Below are positions 23,299 to 32,206 of a stretch of 64,000 bases of DNA, in pieces. How positions within the stretch are numbered: position 1 is the first letter of the stretch; each line of letters begins with the position of its first letter. Under the pieces are notes generated by a model. It was not told the DNA's origin, did not search any database, and saw nothing but the letters and a program-made list of their open reading frames with translations. The position numbers and the translations under genes are program-made. This DNA comes from Piscirickettsiaceae bacterium (GTDB taxonomy: Bacteria > Pseudomonadota > Gammaproteobacteria > Nitrosococcales > Methylophagaceae), in the NCBI GenBank assembly GCA_013215825.1, contig JABSQN010000004.1, forward strand, positions 434,001-498,000, written 5' to 3'.

Positions 23299-23970
23299 AT
23301 GCAAAAGTTTTCTGTAATTTATCAACGTGCAATAGAACGGAAAGGCGGTGAAGAGCAACTTATCGCCCTTTTTCCTACAGGCATAAAAACTGCGGCTGAG
23401 TTATCAGCAATCCCTCACGATCGTTATTTAGCTGAGATGACTAAGGCTATTTTCAAAGCTGGCTTTATTTGGAAAATTATTGACCATAAATGGGCTGGGT
23501 TTGAAGAAGCATTCTGGCACTTTAATATTGCACGTTGTAGCATGACTAGCCCTGAAGATCTTGAATCACTTTACCAAGACACTCGCATTATTAGAAATAG
23601 TCAGAAAATTGATACGGTGTATCGAAATGCAGCAATGATTTTGGCGTTATCTGAACAATACGATTCTTTCGCTAGCTTGATCGCTAACTGGCCTGATGAT
23701 GACTTTATCGGTTTGTTAGATTTATTACATAAAAACGGTTCTCGTCTAGGTAAGAAAACTTGCCAATATTTTCTTCGTTTTATCGGTAAAGACGGTTTTG
23801 TTTTAGCTCAAGACGGCATTGCCGCATTGATTAATGCAGGCGTTATCACGACCATTCCAAACAGTAAACGAGACCTAAAACTAGTGCAACACGCTTACAA
23901 TATTTGGCGTGATGAAAGTGGGCTTGCTAATGCTCAAATTAGTCGCGTTTTGTCTTTATCTATCGGATAG
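23299..23970 (+). CDS. DNA-3-methyladenine glycosylase I (Tag)-like protein
   Basis: 223 aa helical protein. The segment AGFIWKIIDHKWAGFEEAFWHFNI follows the Tag family pattern (FWxxF), and the later helix-rich part and GKDGFVL region are consistent with the HhH-glycosylase superfamily. It would excise 3-methyladenine from DNA, but the zinc-snap Cys/His residues of E. coli Tag are not obvious, so function is less certain. It begins 22 bases after the OYE gene. Confidence 0.65.
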   Translation: MQKFSVIYQRAIERKGGEEQLIALFPTGIKTAAELSAIPHDRYLAEMTKAIFKAGFIWKIIDHKWAGFEEAFWHFNIARCSMTSPEDLESLYQDTRIIRNSQKIDTVYRNAAMILALSEQYDSFASLIANWPDDDFIGLLDLLHKNGSRLGKKTCQYFLRFIGKDGFVLAQDGIAALINAGVITTIPNSKRDLKLVQHAYNIWRDESGLANAQISRVLSLSIG

Positions 23971-24053
23971 GAAACACGTAATCAAGCCATAGTTTGAAGT
24001 GGATAAACAGTAGGTTTATACTTGAACTAGTATTATAAATTAAGGACTATGCT

Positions 24054-24299
24054 ATGTTTTCTATAGAATTCATCACCACTTTTCTTGGCTGGTGCTCTGT
24101 CATTAATATTGGGATACTTATACTCTCCTCAGCTTTGTTAATCGTTTTTAAACAAACAATTACCGCTCTCCACAGTAGATTATTTGGACTAGACAAAGAA
24201 ATCTTGGCTCTGGCCTATTTTCAATATTTAGGAAATTATAAAGTTGCTATTTTCATCCTAAATATTGTTCCATATACGGCTTTAAAACTCATGTATTAG
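24054..24299 (+). CDS. Small DUF6868-type membrane protein
   Basis: 81 aa. Two hydrophobic segments (about 5-32 and 60-78) around a motif TTFLGWCSVINIGIL and ALHSRLFGLDKE, as I recall for DUF6868. The role is unknown. An AAGGA precedes the ATG by 8 bases. The SpoIIAA-like gene follows after 31 bases. Confidence 0.7.
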   Translation: MFSIEFITTFLGWCSVINIGILILSSALLIVFKQTITALHSRLFGLDKEILALAYFQYLGNYKVAIFILNIVPYTALKLMY

Positions 24300-24330
24300 T
24301 ATTATCAAGCTAAATTAAGGGAATTCAATC

Positions 24331-24711
24331 ATGAAGAATATAAGACATGGCCTTTCAATCGGCATAGAACGAGCAAATAGTCATTTTTTCCTATCCTTAA
24401 AAGTTTCAGGAAAGCTGACTCATGAAGATTATCAAATAATCACACCCATGATTGATTCGGCATTGAGCACCGTGACAAAACCTAAAATCAATGCTTTGGT
24501 TGATGTAACTGAATTAGAAGGTTGGGAATTAAGAGCCGCGTGGGATGATTTCAAACTAGGTCTAAAGCATGGAAGTGAATTTGAAAAAATTGCTATTTTT
24601 GGAAATAAAAAATGGCAAAAAACTATCTCAAAGATCGGTTCTTGGTTTATTGCTGGAGAAATAAAATATTTCGAGAATGAAAAAGATGGCTTAGCCTGGC
24701 TTTCTGAGTAA
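24331..24711 (+). CDS. SpoIIAA-like (STAS-related) protein
   Basis: 126 aa with the SpoIIAA-like layout: LKVSGKLTHEDYQIITPMID near the N-terminus, then DVTELEGWELRAAWDDFKLG, KIAIFGNKKWQK and the end FENEKDGLAWL. These proteins are a CRAL-TRIO/STAS-like group with no settled function. GGAATT stands before the ATG. The gene ends 2 bases before a palindromic repeat element. Confidence 0.85.
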   Translation: MKNIRHGLSIGIERANSHFFLSLKVSGKLTHEDYQIITPMIDSALSTVTKPKINALVDVTELEGWELRAAWDDFKLGLKHGSEFEKIAIFGNKKWQKTISKIGSWFIAGEIKYFENEKDGLAWLSE

Positions 24712-24712
24712 A

Positions 24713-24878
24713 TTAACCAGAATTCCGGATAAGAGAATTTAGTTTATTTATCGTCATTGCCGTAGGATTTTTAACGGGAATCTAGTATTTAAAGCTCAGA
24801 TTGACTGGGTAAAGCCTACCAGGATGACGGGGTGATTAGAATTATTCAAATAGTATCCTTATCCAGAATTCAGGTTAA
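24713..24878. repeat. MITE-like palindromic element
   Basis: Outer imperfect inverted repeats at 24713-24733 and 24858-24878 match at 19 of 21 positions (AACCwGAATTCyGGATAAG core). Inside is a second palindromic part that begins with CGTCATT at 24752 and ends with GGATGACGG around 24830, the kind of sequence often dispersed in gammaproteobacterial genomes. No ORF is present. It sits between the SpoIIAA-like gene and the dinB stop and may act as a bidirectional terminator. Confidence 0.7.
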
Positions 24879-24900
24879 ATTATGAATATCAGAAAAACAT

Positions 24901-25989
24901 TCAATAAGCGTCACTCAAATTCAGAGCAAGTTGTGGATTTGTTTTCTTAACTTCTTTTCGCTCAAAACCACTAATCGTTAACCCCACTAAGCGTACGGCT
25001 TGTTGTCCAGCATTAGTTCGCTGTAACAACATTGGCAATAGGGATTTTACTGTGCTTATTTCCAAATCATCTTCTACTGTATGAGCGCGTGTGACTTGCT
25101 CGAAATTGGCATACTTCACTTTAAGCGTTAATGTTCTACCACTTAGTTTCTGTTTTTCTAAGTTGGTGAATACGTGATCCGCTAGTAACTCTAGTTGGCT
25201 GATTAACTCTGCTATTAATAGGATATCTTTAGCGAAGGTGGTTTCTTTACCTAATGACTTTCTAGTACGTTGACTACGCACAGGACGATGATCAATCCCT
25301 TGTGCAATATCAAAATAATACTGGCCTGATTTGCCAAACTTGTCAGTTAATTCTTCCTGTGTCCACTGGCGTAAATCTAAGCCTGTTTGTATCCCTAATA
25401 TATTCATTTTAGCTTCTGTGGCTGGGCCTATGCCATGAAATTTTCCAATGGCTAACGTTGCAATAAACTCTGCGCCTTGCTCTGGTTTAATCAGGTATAA
25501 GCCATCGGGTTTATCCATATCTGAAGCGATTTTAGCGAGAAATTTATTATAAGACACACCTGCCGAGGCAATCAGCTGTGTTTTTGCCAAAATATCACGT
25601 TTAATGGCTTGAGCAATACGGATGGCAGACCCGTCATATTCCGCCGTATAAGTGACATCAAGATACGCTTCATCCAGTGATAAAGGCTCGACTTCAGAGG
25701 CATACTGCCAGAATATTTCTCGAATTTGATCAGAGACGTCACGGTACGCATCAAAACGAGGAGGAACAAAAATAGCATGAGGACAAAGACGGTAGGCTTG
25801 AGAACAAGGCATTGCAGAATGAATACCAAATTGACGTGCTTCATAGCTACAGGCTGCCACCACACCGCGGCTATTAGGTTGCCCGCCAACAATCAGTGGT
25901 TTACCTCTGTATTCAGGCTGATCACGTTGTTCAACTGATGCAAAAAAAGCATCCATATCGACATGAATAATTTTTCGCTGTTGTGTCAT
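24901..25989 (-). CDS. dinB: DNA polymerase IV (Y-family, DinB)
   Basis: 362 aa. The catalytic residues are in VDMDAFFASVE (Asp11 region) and SLDEAYLDVT; the steric-gate area follows FFASVEQRD. The thumb helix-hairpin-helix FHGIGPATEAKMNILGI and the little-finger domain RKSLGKETTFAKD are present. It lacks a clear C-terminal beta-clamp QxxLxLF motif, though the end NPQLALNLSDAY carries the similar NPQLALNL. It performs error-prone bypass. It lies just downstream of 6S RNA. Confidence 0.95.
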   Translation of the reverse strand: MTQQRKIIHVDMDAFFASVEQRDQPEYRGKPLIVGGQPNSRGVVAACSYEARQFGIHSAMPCSQAYRLCPHAIFVPPRFDAYRDVSDQIREIFWQYASEVEPLSLDEAYLDVTYTAEYDGSAIRIAQAIKRDILAKTQLIASAGVSYNKFLAKIASDMDKPDGLYLIKPEQGAEFIATLAIGKFHGIGPATEAKMNILGIQTGLDLRQWTQEELTDKFGKSGQYYFDIAQGIDHRPVRSQRTRKSLGKETTFAKDILLIAELISQLELLADHVFTNLEKQKLSGRTLTLKVKYANFEQVTRAHTVEDDLEISTVKSLLPMLLQRTNAGQQAVRLVGLTISGFERKEVKKTNPQLALNLSDAY

Positions 25990-26007
25990 TTGGAATTAGA
26001 AATTAAC

Positions 26008-26186
26008 GCCCCACAGTGCCGTTGTGATCGGAGTTCTTGAACCATTTTTGGTTCAAGTTGGAAAATCTTAATAACGTTGGGCTCCTCATTACTGGATGAG
26101 TTTGCACGCCTGTTATTAGTCAGTTCCGGTGCATAAATGCTTATCGGGTCAAGAAACAAATATCACTATCGAACACCGCAGGGACT
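26008..26186 (-). ncRNA. ssrS: 6S RNA
   Basis: On the minus strand, directly after zapA. The 5' CCCTGCGGTGTTCG and the 3' CGGCACTGTGGGG strands pair as the closing stem, and the conserved middle parts ACCCGATAAGCAT, GTTATTAAGATTTTC and CTTGAACCA...TGGTTCAAG follow the gammaproteobacterial (Pseudomonas-like) 6S pattern. Length is about 180 bases. It mimics an open promoter and binds sigma-70 RNA polymerase in stationary phase. The ends are estimated to a few bases. Confidence 0.9.
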
Positions 26187-26228
26187 GTGTTTCATCATAC
26201 GCCCATTTATAAAGCTTGGAAGATTTAT

Positions 26229-26534
26229 TTATAAATCTAGTTGACGTTCTTCATCTAAAAAGTTGCTAACTTTTTCTTTCATCAGCAAAATCTTTTGATT
26301 CAAGCCATTGGCATCGCTACCGTCTTCATCCCGCAAAGTAATCAAGTCATGCGCTAAATTAAGCGCAGCCATAACAGCAATACGATCTGTACCGACAATT
26401 TTACCGGTCGCTCTAATATCTTCCATATTATTGTGTAGCAACTCTGCAGAAGCAATAAGCCCTTTTTTTTCTTCTTCAGGACAAGAAATTTGATATTCCT
26501 TACCTGAAATTTTAACTAATACTGGTGAACTCAT
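26229..26534 (-). CDS. zapA: Cell division protein ZapA
   Basis: 101 aa. The N-terminal beta domain begins VLVKISGKEYQISCPEEEKKGL and is followed by a long helix (about 45-98) for tetramer formation. ZapA bundles FtsZ filaments at midcell. Its ATG overlaps the stop of the upstream ZapB-like gene by 4 bases. 6S RNA follows, as in E. coli. Confidence 0.92.
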   Translation of the reverse strand: MSSPVLVKISGKEYQISCPEEEKKGLIASAELLHNNMEDIRATGKIVGTDRIAVMAALNLAHDLITLRDEDGSDANGLNQKILLMKEKVSNFLDEERQLDL

Positions 26535-26740
26535 AGCTCGTCATCCATTTCCTTTAGACGACCGACCATTTTCTCAATACGGTTACGTGCTAAATCTGTT
26601 TTTTCAACTAATTGCGCACGCTCTGATAACCATGCAGACTTCTGTGACTTCAACAGCATATTTTCATCGCGTATCCGACGACTGGCTTTAAGCAAGTCAT
26701 CTACTTGTAGTTCTAATTGTTGAATCGCTTCTTTTTCCAT
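26531..26740 (-). CDS. ZapB-like coiled-coil protein (TIGR02449 type)
   Basis: 69 aa, almost entirely a predicted coiled coil (ELQVDDLLKASRRIRDENMLLKSQ). It is the small protein that stands before zapA in many gammaproteobacteria and resembles ZapB in length and heptads. It is probably part of the FtsZ-ring bridge; this is inference. Divergent from ygfB. Confidence 0.8.
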   Translation of the reverse strand: MEKEAIQQLELQVDDLLKASRRIRDENMLLKSQKSAWLSERAQLVEKTDLARNRIEKMVGRLKEMDDEL

Positions 26741-26846
26741 TGATATGATGTCTAACTGTGCGAAAATAATGCTTAACTATAGTCACGCCCCATCGTTTGG
26801 GTCAACCACTGTCTTAAACTTTTTTTTAATTTTAGGTTGTATCATC

Positions 26847-27392
26847 ATGTCTGAATTGTATTTTCCCTCTCTTTCACCTGACAATGTGACCGGTGATGGT
26901 CCATCTAGTGCTGCCGAATTACAAGGCGCATTATGCGGATTATTATGTCTAAATTCTCAAGCAAGTCGCAGTTCTTGGTATAAAAGCCTCTTTGAAGACT
27001 TTAATCCAGATGAAGATGAAATATTAGACTTGATGGTTTTATTTGATCAGACCGTGCAATCATTAAACAGTCTTGATTTCGATTTGCAACTTGAACTGCC
27101 CGATGACGATGCCCCAATTAGCTCACGCATCTCTGCCATGACACAATGGTGCCAAGGGCTTGTTTTTGGTTTGGGTGCATCTGGATTAACCGATGACACG
27201 GAACTCTCTGCTGATTCTAAAGAATATATTGCTGACATTATTAATATAAGCCAGATTCAAAATGATGATTTAGATGATTCTGATGAAGAATCGGCTAACT
27301 TTGAGGAGCTGGTTGAATATATTCGTATGGGCTTGTTTCTAATCTTTGGCGAATTACAGCCTATTGATACGTCTAACCAAACAGAACACTAA
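26847..27392 (+). CDS. ygfB: UPF0149 family protein YgfB
   Basis: 181 aa from ATG 26847; a longer frame starting at 26745 has no support. The family pattern SAAELQGALCGLLCLN, the acidic middle DFNPDEDEIL, and AMTQWCQGLVFGLG and FEELVEYIRMGLFLIF near the end are all present. It stands before pepP, ubiH and ubiI as in E. coli and Pseudomonas. The molecular role is not settled in general. Confidence 0.93.
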   Translation: MSELYFPSLSPDNVTGDGPSSAAELQGALCGLLCLNSQASRSSWYKSLFEDFNPDEDEILDLMVLFDQTVQSLNSLDFDLQLELPDDDAPISSRISAMTQWCQGLVFGLGASGLTDDTELSADSKEYIADIINISQIQNDDLDDSDEESANFEELVEYIRMGLFLIFGELQPIDTSNQTEH

Positions 27393-27410
27393 AAGCGAAT
27401 TCAACACCTT

Positions 27411-28721
27411 ATGAAAAAACAAGAATTCTCTAAGCGCCGCCAGAACTTAATGAATATTATGGGTGACAACACGATTGCTGTGTTGCCTAGCGCGCCTGTT
27501 GCTAATCGTAATCGTGATGTTGATTATATTTATCGTGCTAACAGTAATTTCCACTATCTAAGTGGTTTTGATGAACCCGAGTCCCTGATTGTTATTGTGC
27601 CCGGGCGACCTCATGGTGAATACTTATTATTCTGTCGCGAACGAGATTTATCAAAAGAAATTTGGGATGGTTATCGTGCCGGACAAGAAGGTGCGATTGA
27701 GCAATATGGTGCCGATGATTCCTACCCAATTTCTGATCTTGATGATATTTTGCCGGGGCTATTAGAAGGCAAAGAAAAAGTCTTTTACACCATGGGTAAT
27801 ATTCCAAGTTTCGACCAACGAATGGTGGGCTGGCTCAATCACCTTCGTAACGCTTCTCGACAAGGTATGCACTCGCCCACTGATATTATTGAACTTGATC
27901 ATAGCTTAAATGAACTACGTTTATTTAAAAGTAGCAATGAAATAAAAGCCATGCGTACTGCCGCTGAAATATCAGCTCAAGCACATATTCGTGCCATGAA
28001 ATTTACTCAAGTAGGACAGTGGGAGCATCAGGTTGAAGCAGAAATCATTCATGAATTCATGAAAAATGACTGTCGCTCGCCCGCTTATCCTTCTATTGTT
28101 GGCGGTGGTGAAAATGGCTGTATTTTACATTATGTTGAAAACAATCATCGCCTAAAAAATAATGATTTGTTACTGATTGATGCCGGCGCAGAATACCAAT
28201 ATTATGCCGCTGATATTACTCGTACATTTCCTATAAATGGCATATTTACCGCCAGCCAAAAAGCAATTTACACCATTGTATTAGATGCTCAAAAAGCCGC
28301 TATTGCTGAAGTGCAACCCGGAAATCATTGGAATCAACCACATGAAGCGGCAGTGCGTGTTATTACCGAAGGTTTATTAAAGTTAGGTCTGTTAAAGGGT
28401 AAGTTCGAGACCTTAATCGAAGAAGAATCCTATCGTGATTTTTATATGCATCGCACCGGCCATTGGTTGGGTATGGATGTACATGATGTCGGTGATTATA
28501 AGATCGGTGGTGAATGGCGCGTGTTAGAACCTGGCATGGTGCTAACTGTTGAGCCGGGTATTTATATTCGTGATCCCAAATCTCTTGCTAAGAAATGGCA
28601 TTTTATCGGTATTCGTATTGAAGATGATGTTTTAGTTACCAAAACGGGCCATGATGTATTATCAAAAGCCGCACCCAAAGAAATCGATGAGATTGAGGCG
28701 TTAATGGCTGAGGCAAAATAA
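27411..28721 (+). CDS. pepP: Xaa-Pro aminopeptidase
   Basis: 436 aa. The N-terminal creatinase-like domain (about 1-170) is followed by a pita-bread metallopeptidase domain. Metal ligands are visible in LLIDAGAEYQYYAADITRTFP (two Asp), HRTGHWLGMDVHDVG (His), VEPGIY (Glu) and GIRIEDDVLV (Glu). It releases N-terminal residues next to proline. It lies 18 bases after ygfB and 1 base before ubiH. Confidence 0.97.
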   Translation: MKKQEFSKRRQNLMNIMGDNTIAVLPSAPVANRNRDVDYIYRANSNFHYLSGFDEPESLIVIVPGRPHGEYLLFCRERDLSKEIWDGYRAGQEGAIEQYGADDSYPISDLDDILPGLLEGKEKVFYTMGNIPSFDQRMVGWLNHLRNASRQGMHSPTDIIELDHSLNELRLFKSSNEIKAMRTAAEISAQAHIRAMKFTQVGQWEHQVEAEIIHEFMKNDCRSPAYPSIVGGGENGCILHYVENNHRLKNNDLLLIDAGAEYQYYAADITRTFPINGIFTASQKAIYTIVLDAQKAAIAEVQPGNHWNQPHEAAVRVITEGLLKLGLLKGKFETLIEEESYRDFYMHRTGHWLGMDVHDVGDYKIGGEWRVLEPGMVLTVEPGIYIRDPKSLAKKWHFIGIRIEDDVLVTKTGHDVLSKAAPKEIDEIEALMAEAK

Positions 28722-28722
28722 A

Positions 28723-29928
28723 ATGGCACAAACAGATTTCGATATTTTAATCGTTGGCGGTGGCATGGTTGGTGCTAGTTTAGCGTATGCCTTGAGAAAC
28801 ACCTCGCTCACTATTGCCATTATCGAATCTTTTGCTCCAAATTCAGCACAACAACCTAGCTATGATGATCGCGGCATTGCCATTTCTTATGGTTCTCAGT
28901 GTATTTTTGAGTCTATGGGTTTATGGTCACAATTAAGCCATTATTGCACTGCAATCACAGATATTCACGTATCAGATCGTGGTCATTTCGGTGTCACACG
29001 TTTATCAGCACACGATGAAAATGTAGCGGCTTTGGGCCAAGTAGTCACGGCTCGCTCTATGGGAATTGTTTTAAATCATGCCTTAGCGCAACAAGATAAG
29101 CTTGAGCTATTCTGTCCAAATAGCGTGACATCCTTAATTCAAAACACAGATTATGTTGAATTAACATTAAAAGAAGGTCAACAACTAACGGCTAAATTAG
29201 TTGTTGCCGCTGATGGTGCCCAATCAACCATTCGTCAATTACTCAACTTAGGCGCTTTAACGCGTGACTATGGGCAAACGGCCATTACGGCTAATATCAC
29301 GCCAGAGTATCCACACCAAGGACGTGCATTCGAACGCTTTACCGATGCAGGGCCTATTGCTTTATTACCCATGTCAGACAACCGTTGCAGTTTAGTATGG
29401 ACCGTAAAATCAGGCGATGAGGTCGAGATTCTAAAACTTTCCGATCACGACTTTTTAGCCCAGTTACAAGATCGCTTTGGTTATCGTTTAGGACAATTAA
29501 TGCAGGTCGGACAACGTAATAGTTATCCACTTAAATTAATGCAAGCAGATCAGCCGATCCAACAACGCATTGTCTTAATAGGCAATGCCGCTCACAGTTT
29601 TCATCCTATTGCTGGACAAGGGTTCAACCTAGGTCTCCGTGATGTTGCCGCCTTAGCCGATGTGTTGAGCAATCAGCCTGAAGATTGTGGCGATCCTCGT
29701 TTATTACACGATTATGCACAATGGCAACAAGACGACCAAGACAATGTTATTAATAGCACAGGTTTATTAGTCGACCTATTTAGCAATAATAGTCCACTAT
29801 TAGGTCATTTACGCGGTGCGGGCTTAGCACTGGTTGAACTATTTCCACCCGCCAAACATTGGCTTGCCAAGAAAAGCATGGGGCTGGCACGCAAACAACC
29901 CAAACTAGGTCGAGGATTGCCATTATGA
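28723..29928 (+). CDS. ubiH: 2-octaprenyl-6-methoxyphenol hydroxylase (UbiH)
   Basis: 401 aa flavoprotein monooxygenase of ubiquinone synthesis. FAD-binding fold at the start (ILIVGGGMVGASLAYAL), the second motif VVAADGAQSTIRQLL, and the third GNAAHSFHPIAGQGFNLGLRDV. Located directly after pepP, with the second hydroxylase starting in its stop codon. The assignment as UbiH rather than UbiI comes from order and the GQGFNLGLRD form. Confidence 0.93.
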   Translation: MAQTDFDILIVGGGMVGASLAYALRNTSLTIAIIESFAPNSAQQPSYDDRGIAISYGSQCIFESMGLWSQLSHYCTAITDIHVSDRGHFGVTRLSAHDENVAALGQVVTARSMGIVLNHALAQQDKLELFCPNSVTSLIQNTDYVELTLKEGQQLTAKLVVAADGAQSTIRQLLNLGALTRDYGQTAITANITPEYPHQGRAFERFTDAGPIALLPMSDNRCSLVWTVKSGDEVEILKLSDHDFLAQLQDRFGYRLGQLMQVGQRNSYPLKLMQADQPIQQRIVLIGNAAHSFHPIAGQGFNLGLRDVAALADVLSNQPEDCGDPRLLHDYAQWQQDDQDNVINSTGLLVDLFSNNSPLLGHLRGAGLALVELFPPAKHWLAKKSMGLARKQPKLGRGLPL

Positions 29929-31133
29929 ACACGCATTACGATGTCCTTATTGTTGGTGGTGGCATGGTCGGTGCAACATTAGCCGTTGCTCTTGCTGAGC
30001 AAGCCTCATTAAAGATTGCCGTTATTGAAGCCTATGATCCCAAGCCTCTTGCCGAATATGACATTCCTGATCTGCGTGTTAGTGCTCTAACCCTAGCCAG
30101 TGAAACATTATTGAAAAACCTAGCTATCTGGCAACAACTTATGCCAAGTCGAATTAGCCAATTTTCAAATATGAACGTATGGGAAACCAACACAAGTGCC
30201 TTGCATTTTGATTGTGCTGAAATCGGCGAATCACACCTAGGCCATATTGTTGAGAACAGACATCTCCAACAAGCAAGCCTTGAACGTTGCCAGCAAATAA
30301 ATAATATTGATGTTATCTGTCCTGCCACACCAGTATCACGCACAGACAATACACTCCAACTAAAAGATGGCCGAATACTGACCGCCGATTTAATTGTCGG
30401 TGCCGATGGCGCACAGTCATCATTACGCGAATGGGCAAATATCAAAGTGCATGGTTGGGATTATCAGCAAACCGCCATTGTCTGTACGGTGACCACAGAA
30501 AACTCGCATCAACAATCTGCATGGCAACGTTTTTTGCCCGAAGGACCGCTGGCCTTCTTACCCTTAGCCGATCCCAATCAATGTTCAATTGTCTGGTCTA
30601 ATTCGACCGAAGAAGCTGAATTGTTATCTCAGCTAGATGATGACAGCTTTAAAAATACACTTGCTAAAGCATTTGAAAACAAACTAGGTGCAATTACAAA
30701 TATCAGTCCACGAGCTAGTTTTCCGCTCAAATTAAGACATGCAGATCATTATGTTGAACAAGGTTTCGCCCTTGTTGGTGATGCCGCACATACTATTCAT
30801 CCTCTAGCGGGACAAGGGGTAAATATCGGTTTTCTCGATGCCGCCACCTTAGCTGAAATTGTAATTGAGGCACATGTTAAAGGTCGCAATATTGGTAGCT
30901 TGCATACCTTAAATAAATATCAACGCCGCCGTAAAGCCGATAATATTGCCATGCAATTGAGTATGGATATGTTCAAACGTACATTTGGTAGTGATTTAGC
31001 CCCTATTCGTTGGGCTAGACGCTTTGCTTTAAAGTCTGTGAATCAATCCGCCGTACTAAGAAACTTTTTTATGCATCAGGCATCGGGCCACCGATTTGCT
31101 AATCCCGAGTTAACTAAACGACGATACTTTTAA
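29925..31133 (+). CDS. ubiI: Ubiquinone biosynthesis FAD-dependent hydroxylase (UbiI/VisC type)
   Basis: 402 aa from ATG 29925, overlapping the ubiH stop (ATGA). Same family as UbiH: VLIVGGGMVGATLAVAL, VGADGAQSSLREWA and GDAAHTIHPLAGQGVNIGFLD. In E. coli the gene in this place hydroxylates ring carbon 5 of the ubiquinone precursor. UbiF-like function cannot be excluded from sequence. It ends overlapping the convergent lipoprotein gene by 4 bases. Confidence 0.9.
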   Translation: MNTHYDVLIVGGGMVGATLAVALAEQASLKIAVIEAYDPKPLAEYDIPDLRVSALTLASETLLKNLAIWQQLMPSRISQFSNMNVWETNTSALHFDCAEIGESHLGHIVENRHLQQASLERCQQINNIDVICPATPVSRTDNTLQLKDGRILTADLIVGADGAQSSLREWANIKVHGWDYQQTAIVCTVTTENSHQQSAWQRFLPEGPLAFLPLADPNQCSIVWSNSTEEAELLSQLDDDSFKNTLAKAFENKLGAITNISPRASFPLKLRHADHYVEQGFALVGDAAHTIHPLAGQGVNIGFLDAATLAEIVIEAHVKGRNIGSLHTLNKYQRRRKADNIAMQLSMDMFKRTFGSDLAPIRWARRFALKSVNQSAVLRNFFMHQASGHRFANPELTKRRYF

Positions 31134-31846
31134 ATAGGCAAAAACATCATTGATGCTACTTTAACAACTACCATTTTAATTAATCGGCCTGTTTTATGAG
31201 AAATAATCTCAGCTAAATTATCCTGCGTGGCAATCATTCGCCCAATTAACCGTTGATAACTCAAATTACGCTGTTCTTCAGCCAAACTATCGCTTAACAA
31301 TAACAACTCGCCATCAAGATCACGCCGTTCCGCTAACATCCATGCCGATATTTCAATATTTCTGGCACTGTTATAAAGCTTTTGCTGATCAATACTCGTC
31401 ACAAAATAAAACTCGGTATGGTTATCATAAGAAGCCATTAACATTTTTCTAAGGCCAACAATAAAAGGTAAAACACGATCATTCGCCTGATACGATGCAT
31501 CCAAGGCAATACGAACAATATCAGTGCCTATCAGCCTATTCCATTGTGGATACGCTTTATCATGTGCTCGTGAAAAGACTAAATCGACACTGGCTTCTAT
31601 AGAACGTATCTCTTTATCGTGACGACCGCCTGGATTACGTTTATATAACTTAATCATTAATTTTTTGAGATCACGTATAACCGCGCGCTGGTGATACTCA
31701 ATCACTTCATCAATATCACTTTTTGCTAGACGTGATAGCCCGGAATTGTCAGGATTGCTGGCAACCACTTTTGATTGCTGATGTGTTGATACACAAGAAA
31801 ATAAACTTATACACAGTAATAAAATGCCAAACCTAAACACGTTCAT
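31130..31846 (-). CDS. Hypothetical lipoprotein downstream of rhlB
   Basis: 238 aa from ATG 31846 (a start at 31867 is also open). The N-terminus has a lipoprotein signal with lipobox LFSC and Cys18. The rest is soluble and helical, and a hydrophobic stretch stands at the very end. I do not recognise the family. It overlaps the upstream small gene by 14 bases, and the two follow rhlB in the same direction. Confidence 0.7.
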   Translation of the reverse strand: MNVFRFGILLLCISLFSCVSTHQQSKVVASNPDNSGLSRLAKSDIDEVIEYHQRAVIRDLKKLMIKLYKRNPGGRHDKEIRSIEASVDLVFSRAHDKAYPQWNRLIGTDIVRIALDASYQANDRVLPFIVGLRKMLMASYDNHTEFYFVTSIDQQKLYNSARNIEISAWMLAERRDLDGELLLLSDSLAEEQRNLSYQRLIGRMIATQDNLAEIISHKTGRLIKMVVVKVASMMFLPI

Positions 31847-32177
31847 CGAGCAGCGGCTGTCCATCATTTGAGTTTAGTTGTTCAATTTGCAAATACTGTT
31901 GTACACCTTTGGGTAAAGGCTGTGCGGCAGACTGTTTTTCATTCGATGATGGTGCAGACTCAGTTGAAAACAATCGAACAAACTGCGCCTGCTGATTATC
32001 TCTTGCTTCATTTACTTGTTGTGACTCAACTGTAAATACAGCTAGCTTACTTTTATTAGACGGTTGTTCAATCTCAAACGTTTCAGCATCAATCGTAATT
32101 GGCTGACGTTTGCTATTCTCTAGTGAAAATGGCTTAGGAGCAACGATTTCCGAAAGATAAGCACCATCAATTTGCAT
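31833..32177 (-). CDS. Hypothetical protein
   Basis: 114 aa, hydrophilic, low complexity in the middle (Gln/Ser/Asn-rich), ending in LPKGVQQYLQIEQLN and LLDERV. No signal peptide or membrane segment. I do not recognise it. It lies 29 bases after rhlB and overlaps the lipoprotein gene, so it is probably translated. Confidence 0.6.
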   Translation of the reverse strand: MQIDGAYLSEIVAPKPFSLENSKRQPITIDAETFEIEQPSNKSKLAVFTVESQQVNEARDNQQAQFVRLFSTESAPSSNEKQSAAQPLPKGVQQYLQIEQLNSNDGQPLLDERV

Positions 32178-32206
32178 TAACTATTTCTTTCTTTGCATGA
32201 TTGTGC

